A stretch of DNA of 64,000 nucleotides from Flavobacteriales bacterium (lineage in GTDB: Bacteria > Bacteroidota > Bacteroidia > Flavobacteriales_F > PHOS-HE28): NCBI GenBank assembly GCA_016703105.1, contig JADJCS010000006.1, positions 1-64,000 of the forward strand. The letters are read 5' to 3'. Numbering within the stretch: position 1 is the stretch's first letter; the number at the start of each line of letters is the position of its first letter. Made by a program: the position numbers and the translations under genes. Of the stretch, positions 25,720 through 35,284 are shown piece by piece. The notes beneath the pieces were generated by a model that saw only the letters and a program-made list of their open reading frames with translations, ran no database searches and was not told where the DNA came from.

Positions 25720-26448
25720 ATGCGCCCCGAACAAGTCCGCGATCCCAGCAAGATCCTCTTCCTCGATATTGAAACAGTGCCGGCCCATTACCGTTGGGAC
25801 GAACTCGATGAACGGACCGCCAAGCTTTTCAATGACAAGACCCGCTACGAGCAGGAGCGGCAGGAGAAGACCGCGGAACAGATCTACGGTGAACGGGGCG
25901 GGATCCTCGCCGAGTTCGGCAAGATCATCTGCATCGGTGTGGGCTCCCTGCACAAGCAAGGCGATGGATATGCGATGCGTGTCACGTCCTTCCATGGGGA
26001 TGATGAATCAACGGTGCTTCGCTCCTTCGTGGAGCTCTTGGACAAACACTACCACAGCGACGAGCACTGGCTCTGCGGCCACAACGGAAAGGAGTTCGAC
26101 TTCCCGTACATCGCACGGCGCTGCGTAGTCCACAGGGTCCGCCTGCCCAAATTGCTGGATATCGCCGGGCTGAAGCCGTGGGAAGTGGGGCACCTGGACA
26201 CCATGAACCTGTGGAGTTTCGGCGACCGTAAGGCTTACACGTCCCTGGCGCTGCTCACCCACATCCTGGGCATTCCCACGCCGAAGGACGACATCAGCGG
26301 TGCGGATGTGGCGCGCGTCTACTACGAGGAGAAAGACCTCGGTCGTATCGCGACCTATTGCAAGAAGGATGTCGTGGCCACGACGCAATTGTATCTGCGC
26401 CTCACCAGCCGCGACCTGATAGCGGAGGATCGGATCTCCCTGGTGTGA
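25720..26448 (+). CDS. 3'-5' exonuclease of the DnaQ/PolB-like RNase H fold
   Basis: 242 aa. The four acidic catalytic residues of DEDD exonucleases are in ILFLDIETVPA (Asp-x-Glu), CGHNGKEFDFPYIARR (Asp) and YCKKDVVATTQLYLR (Tyr-x3-Asp, hence DEDDy). This is the stand-alone PolB-like exonuclease common in Flavobacteriia and other Bacteroidota. It should trim single-stranded DNA or RNA 3' ends. It sits alone behind an unusual pyrimidine-rich stretch. Confidence 0.9.
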   Translation: MRPEQVRDPSKILFLDIETVPAHYRWDELDERTAKLFNDKTRYEQERQEKTAEQIYGERGGILAEFGKIICIGVGSLHKQGDGYAMRVTSFHGDDESTVLRSFVELLDKHYHSDEHWLCGHNGKEFDFPYIARRCVVHRVRLPKLLDIAGLKPWEVGHLDTMNLWSFGDRKAYTSLALLTHILGIPTPKDDISGADVARVYYEEKDLGRIATYCKKDVVATTQLYLRLTSRDLIAEDRISLV

Positions 26449-26471
26449 CGATCGGGCGCGAGCGTGGCCGT

Positions 26472-26479
26472 TACTTTCG
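26472..26479 (+). promoter_or_regulatory. -7 promoter box TACTTTCG of the GH16 operon
   Basis: TACTTTCG, 12 nt before the ATG at 26492. The next two genes are start/stop coupled, so this box probably drives all three. Confidence 0.45.
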
Positions 26480-26491
26480 CCGCACCGATCC

Positions 26492-27643
26492 ATGACGTTG
26501 CGCCGCACTCTAATCCTCGGTGGTCTTTTGCTGGCCGCGGTCGGCGCGATCATCCACTGGCGCGGGCCCTTGGAACAAATGGCACGCGAGCAATGGCATG
26601 CTTGGAAGCAGCCTGATGCACCAGCCGACCCCGGCGGTCCGGTAAGCGCTGCTCGCCCGAGCGCGGATGGCGCCACACTCGAAACGCAGGACCCGCCACC
26701 ATACGATCGGCCCTCGCTCCTCCGTTCCGGCATGTCCATCGTCATTGGCGACCAACGCGTGCGTCCCAACATGCACTTCGATTTCGAAGTGACCAGCGAC
26801 ACCACCAAGATCTCGCATGCGCACGCGCGTTCCGGCGTTTCAGCACAGGTGATCCGCTCCGGGACGGAGTACGCCCCGGCCATCCGTCGCCGCGCGGCGG
26901 AAGTGGCGGACACACTTACCGCCGTAGCGGTGGGCCTCTGGCTTTTCACCAAAGCCGAAAAGCCACCTGTCACCATCGTGGTCTCCGTGGATCGGGGGGA
27001 CAAACAACTCGCCTGGTTCGGCAAGGACATGTACCCCGCTGAACATGAACCGGGGAAATGGCAACACTTCCAAGCGCAGTTCTTCTTGCGTGATGTAGTG
27101 GTGACCGGCGACGACCAGGTGAGCATCTACCTCTGGAACCGGGAAAAGGAACGCGTGTACATCGATGACATGGATGTCGTCTTCCGCAGCCGCCAAGCAC
27201 TGGGCCGCGCGCATGGCATCGCCTTCGATCTGGAAGACAGCACGCACAGAATAATGCCATTGCCCTTCGCGCAGGTCGCGTTCCATTCGGAAGTCGACCC
27301 CAGCTCGTTCGGCGTGATGGTGGGTAAAGAGGCGCCCCTCTCCACCATAGCCGAGGTTCCACTCAGCCCTGGAAGTGCGCTTCGATGGCGCTATGCGCCG
27401 GGTGATGCGGTGGCCCGCGTCGTGGGCGGCGATGGCAAAGACGTCGCGCTCGTGCGTGCCTGGTGCATCGAACTCGGCTGCGACCCGCTGGGCTATGAGC
27501 GGGTGGTGGTCGCGCCGGGGTCGGCGGGTTTGCGCATGGTGGCGTTCGATGTGGACATGGATGCTTCCTCTGGCCGGGCCACCGTGGCGAAGACACCGCC
27601 GCCGCGCGGTGTGGAACTGATCATCACCGCACCCACACCATGA
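26492..27643 (+). CDS. Membrane-anchored beta-sandwich protein of unknown function
   Basis: 383 aa. An N-terminal membrane anchor (LILGGLLLAAVGAIIHW) is followed by an extracytoplasmic region. Residues 70-230 look like a jelly-roll: SGMSIVIGDQRVRPNMHFDFEV, then KWQHFQAQFFLRDVVVTGDDQ, IYLWNREKERVYIDDMDVVF. The W.....LP.....D.v.IYlWN....vyIDD pattern is common in carbohydrate-binding-like modules; I infer, not prove, glycan contact. The remaining 150 residues are unassigned. It shares ATGA with the GH16-like lipoprotein gene, first of three coupled genes. Confidence 0.75.
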   Translation: MTLRRTLILGGLLLAAVGAIIHWRGPLEQMAREQWHAWKQPDAPADPGGPVSAARPSADGATLETQDPPPYDRPSLLRSGMSIVIGDQRVRPNMHFDFEVTSDTTKISHAHARSGVSAQVIRSGTEYAPAIRRRAAEVADTLTAVAVGLWLFTKAEKPPVTIVVSVDRGDKQLAWFGKDMYPAEHEPGKWQHFQAQFFLRDVVVTGDDQVSIYLWNREKERVYIDDMDVVFRSRQALGRAHGIAFDLEDSTHRIMPLPFAQVAFHSEVDPSSFGVMVGKEAPLSTIAEVPLSPGSALRWRYAPGDAVARVVGGDGKDVALVRAWCIELGCDPLGYERVVVAPGSAGLRMVAFDVDMDASSGRATVAKTPPPRGVELIITAPTP

Positions 27644-29526
27644 AGGCCGCCCACCTCTTCGCTCCGCTCCTTCTCCTCTGGGCTGGCTGTTCCACCGGTC
27701 CCGTGCGCGAAAAGGGCTACGCGCACGACCTGCGCATGCTGGAGAATTGGACCGCAACACGCGGCGACATCAAGGCGATCGACCTGGACTATGCCGGTGC
27801 GTTGGACAGTGGCTTCGTGATCCCCAGCAGGCGCCAGGTGCCCGGAGGAACGTTCTCCTTCTCGTTCACGGTGCGTGACACGACGGGAAAGGCACAGCGC
27901 TTCCGCTACAAACTCTACTACCTGAACGACACCTACAAGTTCGCACATGCTGGCGCCGATGGCGCGCAACATCCGCTGGCGCATGAAAACTTCTACGGTA
28001 GTTGGGAACACCCTACAGAAGGGTTCCGTCTCACGCCTTCGGCGAACGAAGAGGGTGTCACGGTAAAGGACGTCTTCCGTATCCGCGGGGACCCGCGTGA
28101 TCAACAGGAGCATCGCGATGCCAACGGGCGACCGGCCCGCTGGTCACGCAATCCGCGTGTGGGTGAATACGTCTTCATGGTCGTGGTCATGCCCGAAGAA
28201 CACCTCGAGAAAGCCGCGCTCCCTGCCGCCATCAGCGACATCAGTGCCTTGGAGAAAGGCCGCTACGCGGACCCCTTCTGGTACTGGTTGAACGGCCCGG
28301 GCTCGAAGGATCCCAAAGTGCAGGTGCTGCTCGCGGAGGAACGATTGCAGGTGCGTGCGCGCCCCGACCTGGGAGCAGGTATCCACATCACCAACGAAGC
28401 CCCGACCAACGGGACGGCCTTCTCCACGCAGTGCGGTACTTCGGCGGAGATCTCCGAACGCGCGGCCTTCGAGCAGTTCATCCACTACGTGGACCCTTCC
28501 ACGCGCTTCGAGAACATTCCGCTGATCGCCGATGTGCTGGCCAACGAGTACACCCCGTCCGATCACGATCGCTACCGGTGCTTCTTCCCTGCGGACCAGA
28601 TGGTGGCGCTGCGCCCGATGACCACTACAGCCCCGTGCGCCACCGTGATCAGCGATCCCAAAAAGCACAGCATAGCACTGCGGAACCCCGCCAGCACCTA
28701 TGGCAATTGGAGGAAGGAGAACGTGGGCATCATATCCCGCCACGGCCTCGCCTATGGCAAGTACAGCATCAAGTGCAAACTCACGCACCTGCTCAACGAT
28801 TCGGACATGTGGGTAGGACTCACCAATGCGATCTGGTTGATCTACGACGGAGCGCCGGGCGGCATGCGCAGACCGTGCGAAAAGGACGGCTACATGGCGA
28901 ACTACTATGGTGGCGATGCGGACCAACGTGTGCCGCGCGTGGCCTATTCGGAGATCGACTTCGAGATCCTGAAAACCCCGGCGTACTGTCCGGACAAGAG
29001 CTTTCCTCCTAGCTACCCGCAACAGTTGGCGCTGCCGGACGATCGCGCGGCATGGGTGCATAGCACCAGCGACGTGCGCACGGATCATCCGGGTATGGTG
29101 ACCGTGGCCTGCACCAACTGGGACATGGCCTGTCATTCGCCGGAGCGCTTCGCCGTGGGTTGCCAGCCGATCGAAAAAGACGGCAGCACCTTCGTAAGCC
29201 ACCGATGGGACAGCAACTACCGGGCGCTCACGCAGAAATCCGAAGCGTCGGACAAAGAACTTTTCGGTGGCGATCACTATTGGTTCGAGATCGAATGGCG
29301 GCCGGAAGAGGTGATCTGGCGCATCGGACCGGAGCTCGATCAATTGCGCGTGGTGGGGTATATGGACCGCTCCGTCACCGAGATCAGCAACGTGCAGATG
29401 CGGCTGATCGTGACGCAGGAATACCACAACACCCGCTGGTGGCCAGGCACCCCGTACGACCAAGGTTTCATCCCGTTCCCCTCAAAGGACCTCGTGGGCG
29501 AAGTGCTGGATGTGATCATTGAATGA
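27640..29526 (+). CDS. Lipoprotein with C-terminal GH16-like (laminarinase/agarase type) domain
   Basis: 628 aa. Lipobox LLLWAGC (Cys17). The N-terminal half is unassigned (FSFSFTVRDTTGKAQRFRYKLYYLND is beta-rich). From about residue 360 it resembles a concanavalin-like GH16 domain: ISRHGLAYGKYSIKCKL, NAIWLIYDG, the GH16 active-site motif E-x-D-x-E at residues 438-442 (SEIDFEI), and HYWFEIEWRPEEVIWRIG. In GH16 the two glutamates are nucleophile and acid/base, cleaving beta-1,3 or beta-1,4 glycans. Overlaps both neighbours by 4 bp, so it is translated with a polytopic membrane protein. Confidence 0.72.
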   Translation: MKAAHLFAPLLLLWAGCSTGPVREKGYAHDLRMLENWTATRGDIKAIDLDYAGALDSGFVIPSRRQVPGGTFSFSFTVRDTTGKAQRFRYKLYYLNDTYKFAHAGADGAQHPLAHENFYGSWEHPTEGFRLTPSANEEGVTVKDVFRIRGDPRDQQEHRDANGRPARWSRNPRVGEYVFMVVVMPEEHLEKAALPAAISDISALEKGRYADPFWYWLNGPGSKDPKVQVLLAEERLQVRARPDLGAGIHITNEAPTNGTAFSTQCGTSAEISERAAFEQFIHYVDPSTRFENIPLIADVLANEYTPSDHDRYRCFFPADQMVALRPMTTTAPCATVISDPKKHSIALRNPASTYGNWRKENVGIISRHGLAYGKYSIKCKLTHLLNDSDMWVGLTNAIWLIYDGAPGGMRRPCEKDGYMANYYGGDADQRVPRVAYSEIDFEILKTPAYCPDKSFPPSYPQQLALPDDRAAWVHSTSDVRTDHPGMVTVACTNWDMACHSPERFAVGCQPIEKDGSTFVSHRWDSNYRALTQKSEASDKELFGGDHYWFEIEWRPEEVIWRIGPELDQLRVVGYMDRSVTEISNVQMRLIVTQEYHNTRWWPGTPYDQGFIPFPSKDLVGEVLDVIIE

Positions 29527-31874
29527 TGCGAGCGCTCCTCGTTCGAGGCCGTTGGCCCTTTGCTGCGTTCGTCCTCACCCTGGCTTACTTGGCCTGCTTC
29601 TGGGGGCCGGTGCTCCGCGCGCCTGATGCGTACATGTTCAACACCGATGGGGACGGCTTGAAGAATTACTTCACCGTGGCCTGGCATGTGAAGCACGACA
29701 GCTCCCTGTTCCAGTTCGAGGGCATGAACCATCCCTTCGGCGAGCATATCGACTACGCCGATGCGCAACCCTTGCTCGCCAACACCCTGCGCGTGATCTC
29801 GGTGGTGTTCCCTGAAGTAGCGGACCACACGGTGGGTGTGGTGAACCTCGTGGTGGTGCTCGGCTTCGCGGTGGCCGGGCTCTTCCTCTTTCTCTGTTTA
29901 GTGGAGCTAGGCTGCACGCGCTGGTCCGCGCTGGTGCTCGCGATCGGGCTCGCTGTGCTTTCCCCGCAAACCATGCGCAGTGCCATGTCGCACTATTCGC
30001 TGGCCACGCCCTGGGTGCTCCCCGCAGCGGTTTGGCTGTACCTGCGTTTGCGCCGCAGCGAGCAGCAACTGCCTTGGGCGCTTGGGCTCGCGGCTTTGCT
30101 GTTCGTGCTGTATCGGCACCACGGCTATCTGGCGGTGATCGTGACCGGATGGCTAGGGCTTCGTTGGTGCCTTGGGCTGCTCCGACGTATCGACCGCTCC
30201 TGGCGCTGGGCGCTTCTGGGGGCACTGCTCCTGCCTTTCGCGATGCACCGCCTCATTGGCGTATGGACCGACCACCACCGCGATCGCACCGAGCACCCTA
30301 CCGGCTTCGCGGAATACACGGCGAATTGGGACGGTGTGCTCCGCCCGGACAATTTGGTGCGCAGCCCGCTTTCTCATGCGCTGCTTGGTGATCTGCGGGA
30401 TCTTGTAATGGAGGGGCTCTGCTATGTCGGGCTCGGCAACATGCTCCTGCTTCTCACCGGGCTTTCCCTCCCGCTGCTGGGCCTGCACCTTTGGCGTTTT
30501 CCGAAAGCTCCCGGTCCCGCACCACCACGCGCATGGCAGGAAGCGGGTTGGTTGTTCCTCTGCAGCCTGCCCTTGGCGATGTTCGCGTTCGGTATGCCCT
30601 TCGAGCCCGACCACGCCGATTGGTTGTGGAACCTCCCCTTGGTGCGTCAGTTCCGCGCGCCGGGGCGATTCATTTGGCCTGCATGGACCGGACTTTCCCT
30701 CTTCTTGGCCGCCTGGATGGCCGCCTTGGCGCAGGGCAACACGGGGCGCACGCGTTCTTTCGCCGCCGCGCCACTGTTCGCTGCGGCAGCGCTGTTCCTC
30801 TATGAAGGGATCTACTTCCAGCGCTCCTTCAGCGAACGTGCAGTGAGGCATCCGAACGTGTTCCGCGCGAAGAACCTCACGCCCGAGATGCTGGGCCTTC
30901 TCGCGGCGATACCCCAAGGGCGTTTCCGCGCGATCATCCCGCTACCCTATTTCCATAATGGGGCGGAGGACCTGATGCTGCCCTTGGACAATGAGAGCCT
31001 CCTGTGCGGGCAGCTGATCGCCCACTACACGGGCATTCCGATGATGGCCAGCAGCTTGGGTCGCACAAGCTTGGAAGAAACACGCGAATTGATCGGGCTG
31101 CTGGCGCCCGGCTACATCCGCTATCCGCTGGCGAAGCGTTTCGACAACGACGACCAATTGCTCGTGGTATGGACCGGGGCCGAACTTCCCATGGAGGATC
31201 GCGCTATCCTGGAACGATCGACACCGCTCGCGAGCAGCGGACCGTACGAGCTGCGGAGCATCTCCGCCAAGGAGCTCTTCGCCGACCGCACAGAAGCGGT
31301 CCTGGCCCAGGCGCGCGCCGATCGGGCGCACATGCATCGTTCCGGTGCCTGGTGGTTCAGCGGAGCGGACACTTTGCTCATACACCGTTCGTTCGATGAT
31401 AGCACTGCAGCGGAACACAGCTACCGAGGCGCGAACGCCATGCGGTGCATGCGCAAAGATGTAACGGTACTGGCCGAAATGAACGTTGGTGTGCTTGATA
31501 CTGGCGTAAACTATGTGGCAACGCTTTGGGTGTACAACCGGGGGCCGATGCGGTGCCATGTGTTGTTCGGCATCAATGAGGTCGATCCGGTATCCTGGCA
31601 GGGCCGGTGGCATCATTACACGGACGGACGTTTCAGCAGGGTATTGGACGGGGATTGGTCGATGGTCCGCCTTCCGTTCCAAAGCCACGGTGCGGATAAA
31701 ATGCATCAGCTCTTCGTGACCAGCACCGCCGCCGTGGACGACACGTTATGGATAGATGAAGTGCTCATTCGCCGGGCGGACGTCCACCTACAACGTTGGC
31801 CGGAGGACACTTCCGCCACAGGCGCAGAGGTAATGCTTGATGGTCATTTCGTACCGCTTTCGGCACGCGAGTAA
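29523..31874 (+). CDS. Polytopic membrane protein, GT-C-like, with C-terminal beta-sandwich
   Basis: 783 aa. Ten or more hydrophobic segments in residues 10-430. The first loop, VLRAPDAYMFNTDGDGLKNYFTVAWHV, with acidic residues and a following FQFEGMNHPFGEHIDYADAQPL, is like the catalytic loop of GT-C glycosyltransferases that use lipid-linked sugars. Residues 620-780 are soluble and beta-rich and end LWIDEVLIRR, like the neighbouring membrane proteins. Coupled by ATGA to the GH16-like lipoprotein. Its last 31 bp overlap the GT2 gene on the opposite strand. Confidence 0.72.
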   Translation: MMRALLVRGRWPFAAFVLTLAYLACFWGPVLRAPDAYMFNTDGDGLKNYFTVAWHVKHDSSLFQFEGMNHPFGEHIDYADAQPLLANTLRVISVVFPEVADHTVGVVNLVVVLGFAVAGLFLFLCLVELGCTRWSALVLAIGLAVLSPQTMRSAMSHYSLATPWVLPAAVWLYLRLRRSEQQLPWALGLAALLFVLYRHHGYLAVIVTGWLGLRWCLGLLRRIDRSWRWALLGALLLPFAMHRLIGVWTDHHRDRTEHPTGFAEYTANWDGVLRPDNLVRSPLSHALLGDLRDLVMEGLCYVGLGNMLLLLTGLSLPLLGLHLWRFPKAPGPAPPRAWQEAGWLFLCSLPLAMFAFGMPFEPDHADWLWNLPLVRQFRAPGRFIWPAWTGLSLFLAAWMAALAQGNTGRTRSFAAAPLFAAAALFLYEGIYFQRSFSERAVRHPNVFRAKNLTPEMLGLLAAIPQGRFRAIIPLPYFHNGAEDLMLPLDNESLLCGQLIAHYTGIPMMASSLGRTSLEETRELIGLLAPGYIRYPLAKRFDNDDQLLVVWTGAELPMEDRAILERSTPLASSGPYELRSISAKELFADRTEAVLAQARADRAHMHRSGAWWFSGADTLLIHRSFDDSTAAEHSYRGANAMRCMRKDVTVLAEMNVGVLDTGVNYVATLWVYNRGPMRCHVLFGINEVDPVSWQGRWHHYTDGRFSRVLDGDWSMVRLPFQSHGADKMHQLFVTSTAAVDDTLWIDEVLIRRADVHLQRWPEDTSATGAEVMLDGHFVPLSARE

Positions 31875-32599
31875 GCACTTCGGATACGCCACAATTCGAA
31901 AGGCATACGCAATGCATGGCGGAAGGAGACCGATGATCCGCCCGGATCGTGCAACCGGCGCAATGGTACTTCCGCCACATGCTCTTCCACCTGCGCACGT
32001 CCGAAGAGCGCGATGCATCGGTACAGCAGCTCAATGTCGAACAGCCATCGGCTTTGGAAGGGTCGTTCGAACAAGGTCGACGCCATGTCCGCACGCACAA
32101 GCTTGGCCCCGCATTGCGTGTCGTACACGGCCAGTTCGAGCGTCCAACTAACGAAGGTTGCGAAGACGCGACCGAGCAGGTGGCGGTAGAGGTAGCGATC
32201 GATGCGCGTGGTGCCGAGCAACTTTACGCGGCCGCTCAGGATGAACACGGGACGTCTCTCTTGCAAGAACGCGAAGAAGAGAAAGGCCTCGTTGAGCGGG
32301 ATCGCCAGGTCGGCATCGAAATATCCGTAGTAGTCGAACCCACCACCCTGCCGCGCGGCATGGAGCATCCCTTGCCGCACCGCTTCGGCCTTGCCGCAGT
32401 TCCGATCCAGGACGACGAGCTCTGTGCGACCGGGATGTTCAACGCAAAAGGTGCGGAGCAGATCCGCCGTAGCGTCGACGCTTCCATCGTCCACGAACAG
32501 CAGGAACAGGTCCGGTAGTTCTTCCAGGGATCGGGTGAAAGCTTCCGCCGGGAACCGCCTCTCCTCGTTGTAACAGGGTATGATCAAACGGATCCTCAT
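31844..32599 (-). CDS. Family 2 glycosyltransferase (dolichyl-phosphate-sugar synthase-like)
   Basis: 251 aa. GT-A fold with MRIRLIIPCYNEERRFP, LLFVDDGSVDATADLL, LDRNCGKAEAVRQGM and YYGYFDADLAIPLNE (DxD). Close in pattern to polyprenyl-phosphate glucosyl/mannosyl transferases (DPG/DPM1 type) that make lipid-linked sugars for GT-C enzymes. ATG 32599 overlaps the stop of the upstream membrane-protein gene by 4 bp (ATGA), which fits a donor-synthase and GT-C pair. Confidence 0.88.
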   Translation of the reverse strand: MRIRLIIPCYNEERRFPAEAFTRSLEELPDLFLLFVDDGSVDATADLLRTFCVEHPGRTELVVLDRNCGKAEAVRQGMLHAARQGGGFDYYGYFDADLAIPLNEAFLFFAFLQERRPVFILSGRVKLLGTTRIDRYLYRHLLGRVFATFVSWTLELAVYDTQCGAKLVRADMASTLFERPFQSRWLFDIELLYRCIALFGRAQVEEHVAEVPLRRLHDPGGSSVSFRHALRMPFELWRIRSAYSRAESGTK

Positions 32600-34458
32600 G
32601 GCCGATCGTGGTCCAGTCGTAGAACACGGAACGCGTCCAGCGCGAATGGCCCACCGCCGGGTCGCCACCAATAAAGGGAATTGCTCGATCCAACAGTACG
32701 CGCTTGCATGCGCATGCGCACAGCGAAGGGGCCCGCCTCCACATCGCTCTGTTCATAGCGTATCGTTCGTCCGTTGTGGTCCTTTTCAACCAGAACGAGC
32801 CGCAGGGGGCCATGCGCGGCCGCCGGAAAACGGAGGGTCCCCTCCACGACCAGTTCATGCCAGGCCGAGCCGTTCGGCTTCACGGGATCCGGGATCGTGA
32901 AGGGGAACTCCGTCACGAGGCAGTTGATCGCTGCGGGCTGGTCGGGGCAGGCCACGAACGCTCGAGCGAGCTCCGAACGACGATCCCTTGGTAAAGCGAG
33001 GTCGAACACGGTATCCGCAGCGATTGTGTGGTCGGTGCGCCGACGCTCGAACACAAATACTTCGAAGTACGGATCCGCTTCTCTTCCGGACCATCCTCCG
33101 CGCAACACGAATTCGGCGCTTGCCAAAAGCCGCTCCAACGGGAGGCCTCCTTGCGTGGCGCTCATCTGTGAATCCCAGAAGATCAGATCCCCGTCGGCGA
33201 GCCCGAGGTCCTCACGGGTGCGGTCCAGCGTCCACATGGACGGGGTGCGTGTGGTGTCGAAGGGGTCACGGTCCAGCGCGAAGGGGATGTAGGGCCGCGC
33301 GTAGGTGATGCGTCGGTCGGATGCTCCCAAGGAACGGATGAACGCCCCCCCTTCATCAACGGTCTGCTCGGTCATGGCGATGGGGATCGGAACGGGCACC
33401 CGTGCGAGCAGATCGACAGTGGCCCAGGCGCCGTAGCCAAGAAGAAGGACGGCGGAGCCCCACCTCACGCCAGGCAGCTTACCACGCAACAAGAGCGCGA
33501 TGCCCTGGACCGCGATCAACACGACGAGCGGCACGACCGTCGCCAGCACGCGCACCAATCCGTAGGAACCATGGCTTCCCTTCCACCAGACCCAGGAGTG
33601 GATGAAGAGGATGGCAAAGACCGGGAACAGCGCGAGCCAGACAACGAAAAGAAGGCCGTGTTCCTGAAGCTGGCGGCGTTTCAGCTCCACCGCTATGAAG
33701 AGCAACGCGATGACGAAGGCCATGAGCAGCGGAAGACCGAGGATCCGCGGAGCTTCGATCACGTAATGGAGAAAAGAGCCGCTGCCGTAGTACGAAACGT
33801 CGCTGAGGTAGGGGTGATCATGTAGCAGCCAAAGCGGATCCCGACGGACCCACACCCCGAGCGCACCGACCACCACCACGGTACTGGCCAACCAGGGAAG
33901 TTGACGCCACGCTCCCTTCCACACCATCCAAAGCACCACGAACGGCAGGACCCCGACCCATTCCGGGCGTGATAGCGGCATCAGCGATGCGACGAGCGCG
34001 GCCGCCAAGTACCGGTCGTTCCAAAGGAACCAGAGGGTCCAGACGGTCAGCGCGCCGAAGAGTACTTCGGTCATTCCTCCGACCACCATCTCCAAGTACA
34101 CGGGTGCCGGCAGCAGTGCCACGGGCACGGCCCACGCGCTTCCCATAAGGCGGGCTTCCGCCATGCGCATGAGCGGCACACAGGTGAGCACGAAGAGCAG
34201 TGTGTTGAGCAACGCCATGCCCCATGCCCCCATTTGCGCGAACGGCACGGCCACGATGGTGAAGACCGGTTTGGCCCATAGGTCCAACAACAGGGACGGA
34301 TGTTGGGGTGCGAACCGCGCGAACTGGTAGTGCATGATACCGTCCGATGCTTCCGGTATGCCCGGTGACCAGAGCCGGATCGCCAGGGCCACCGCGCCCA
34401 GCAATAGCGCCAGGATCAATGGACCGCGACCGGGAAGCGTACGGACCTGATCCATCAC
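32596..34458 (-). CDS. GT-C-like membrane protein with C-terminal beta-sandwich (paralogue of 35285-37165)
   Basis: 620 aa. About ten transmembrane segments in residues 10-370, starting with an Asp-bearing loop (SPGIPEASDGIMHYQFARFAPQHP) of the type used by GT-C enzymes of the mannosyltransferase group; WAKPVFTIVAVPFAQMGAWGMALLNT and LSRPEWVGVLPF recur in the paralogue. Residues 470-620 form a beta-rich tail ending SNSLYWWRPGGGPFALDAFR. Likely moves a sugar from a polyprenyl carrier to an envelope acceptor in the periplasm. Coupled to the GT2 gene downstream. Confidence 0.78.
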   Translation of the reverse strand: MMDQVRTLPGRGPLILALLLGAVALAIRLWSPGIPEASDGIMHYQFARFAPQHPSLLLDLWAKPVFTIVAVPFAQMGAWGMALLNTLLFVLTCVPLMRMAEARLMGSAWAVPVALLPAPVYLEMVVGGMTEVLFGALTVWTLWFLWNDRYLAAALVASLMPLSRPEWVGVLPFVVLWMVWKGAWRQLPWLASTVVVVGALGVWVRRDPLWLLHDHPYLSDVSYYGSGSFLHYVIEAPRILGLPLLMAFVIALLFIAVELKRRQLQEHGLLFVVWLALFPVFAILFIHSWVWWKGSHGSYGLVRVLATVVPLVVLIAVQGIALLLRGKLPGVRWGSAVLLLGYGAWATVDLLARVPVPIPIAMTEQTVDEGGAFIRSLGASDRRITYARPYIPFALDRDPFDTTRTPSMWTLDRTREDLGLADGDLIFWDSQMSATQGGLPLERLLASAEFVLRGGWSGREADPYFEVFVFERRRTDHTIAADTVFDLALPRDRRSELARAFVACPDQPAAINCLVTEFPFTIPDPVKPNGSAWHELVVEGTLRFPAAAHGPLRLVLVEKDHNGRTIRYEQSDVEAGPFAVRMRMQARTVGSSNSLYWWRPGGGPFALDAFRVLRLDHDRP

Positions 34459-34501
34459 ACCGAAGGATGACCGCCGAACGGATCGAGACCTGCGCGGGTC
34501 A

Positions 34502-35206
34502 TCAGATCCCGTATTTCACGATGCACCATATGGCGCGCAACCCATCGCGCCAGCCGATCTTCTTACCCTCGGCATAGGTGCGGCCGTAGTAGCTGATCCC
34601 CACCTCGTAGATGCGAACCCCTTTCACGCGGGCGAGTTTCGCGGTCACCTCGGGTTCGAACCCGAAGCGCTCCTCACGCAGATCGAGCCCCTTGGCGATA
34701 TCCGACCGGACCAGCTTGTAGCAGGTTTCCATGTCCGTGAGGTTCAAATTGTTGAACGCGTTGGACAGGAAGGTGAGGAACTTATTTCCGATGCTGTGCC
34801 AGAAGAAAAGGATGCGGTGGGGATGGTGACCCATGAAGCGGGAACCGAACACAACATCAGCGAAGCCCTCGTGGATCGGCCGCAACAGCAGGTTGTATTC
34901 CCGGGGATCGTACTCCAGATCCGCGTCCTGTACGATGAGGTACTCCCCCGTGGCCTCTCGGATACCCCGATGGATGGCCGCGCCCTTGCCCATGTTGCGC
35001 GGCTGTTCGAAGAAGCGGATCCCCAGATCGGGATGTTCGGCCATATAGGCTCGTATCGACGTGGCGGAGCCGTCGCTGGACCCATCGTTCACGATGATCA
35101 GTTCCTTGCTGAAGCCATGGTCCAGATCCACCGCACGCACCTTGTCCAGAATGCGGTGGATGGTACGCTCCTCGTTGTAGGCGGGGATGATGATGGAGAG
35201 CTTCAT
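34502..35206 (-). CDS. Family 2 glycosyltransferase (polyprenyl-phosphate sugar transferase type)
   Basis: 234 aa. [59 protein letters not shown] (DxD) and [13 protein letters not shown] give a clear DPM1-like GT2 lacking C-terminal membrane helices. It should load a sugar onto a polyprenyl phosphate at the inner membrane. ATG 35206 fits family starts; ATG 35212 adds two residues. It lies 43 bp upstream of one GT-C-like gene and 78 bp downstream of the other. Confidence 0.92.
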   Translation of the reverse strand: MKLSIIIPAYNEERTIHRILDKVRAVDLDHGFSKELIIVNDGSSDGSATSIRAYMAEHPDLGIRFFEQPRNMGKGAAIHRGIREATGEYLIVQDADLEYDPREYNLLLRPIHEGFADVVFGSRFMGHHPHRILFFWHSIGNKFLTFLSNAFNNLNLTDMETCYKLVRSDIAKGLDLREERFGFEPEVTAKLARVKGVRIYEVGISYYGRTYAEGKKIGWRDGLRAIWCIVKYGI

Positions 35207-35284
35207 TTGCATCAAATATCGTGGTGCCGCCTTCATGGCGATGTACGGAACGAGGACAGGGATGGTCGCAGTGGTGCAGCGTGG

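Noticed and set aside
28144..29463. 439-codon minus-strand frame opposite the GH16-like lipoprotein
   Set aside because: It is a mirror of a well-formed lipoprotein with GH16 motif and coupled start/stop codons; no own motif.
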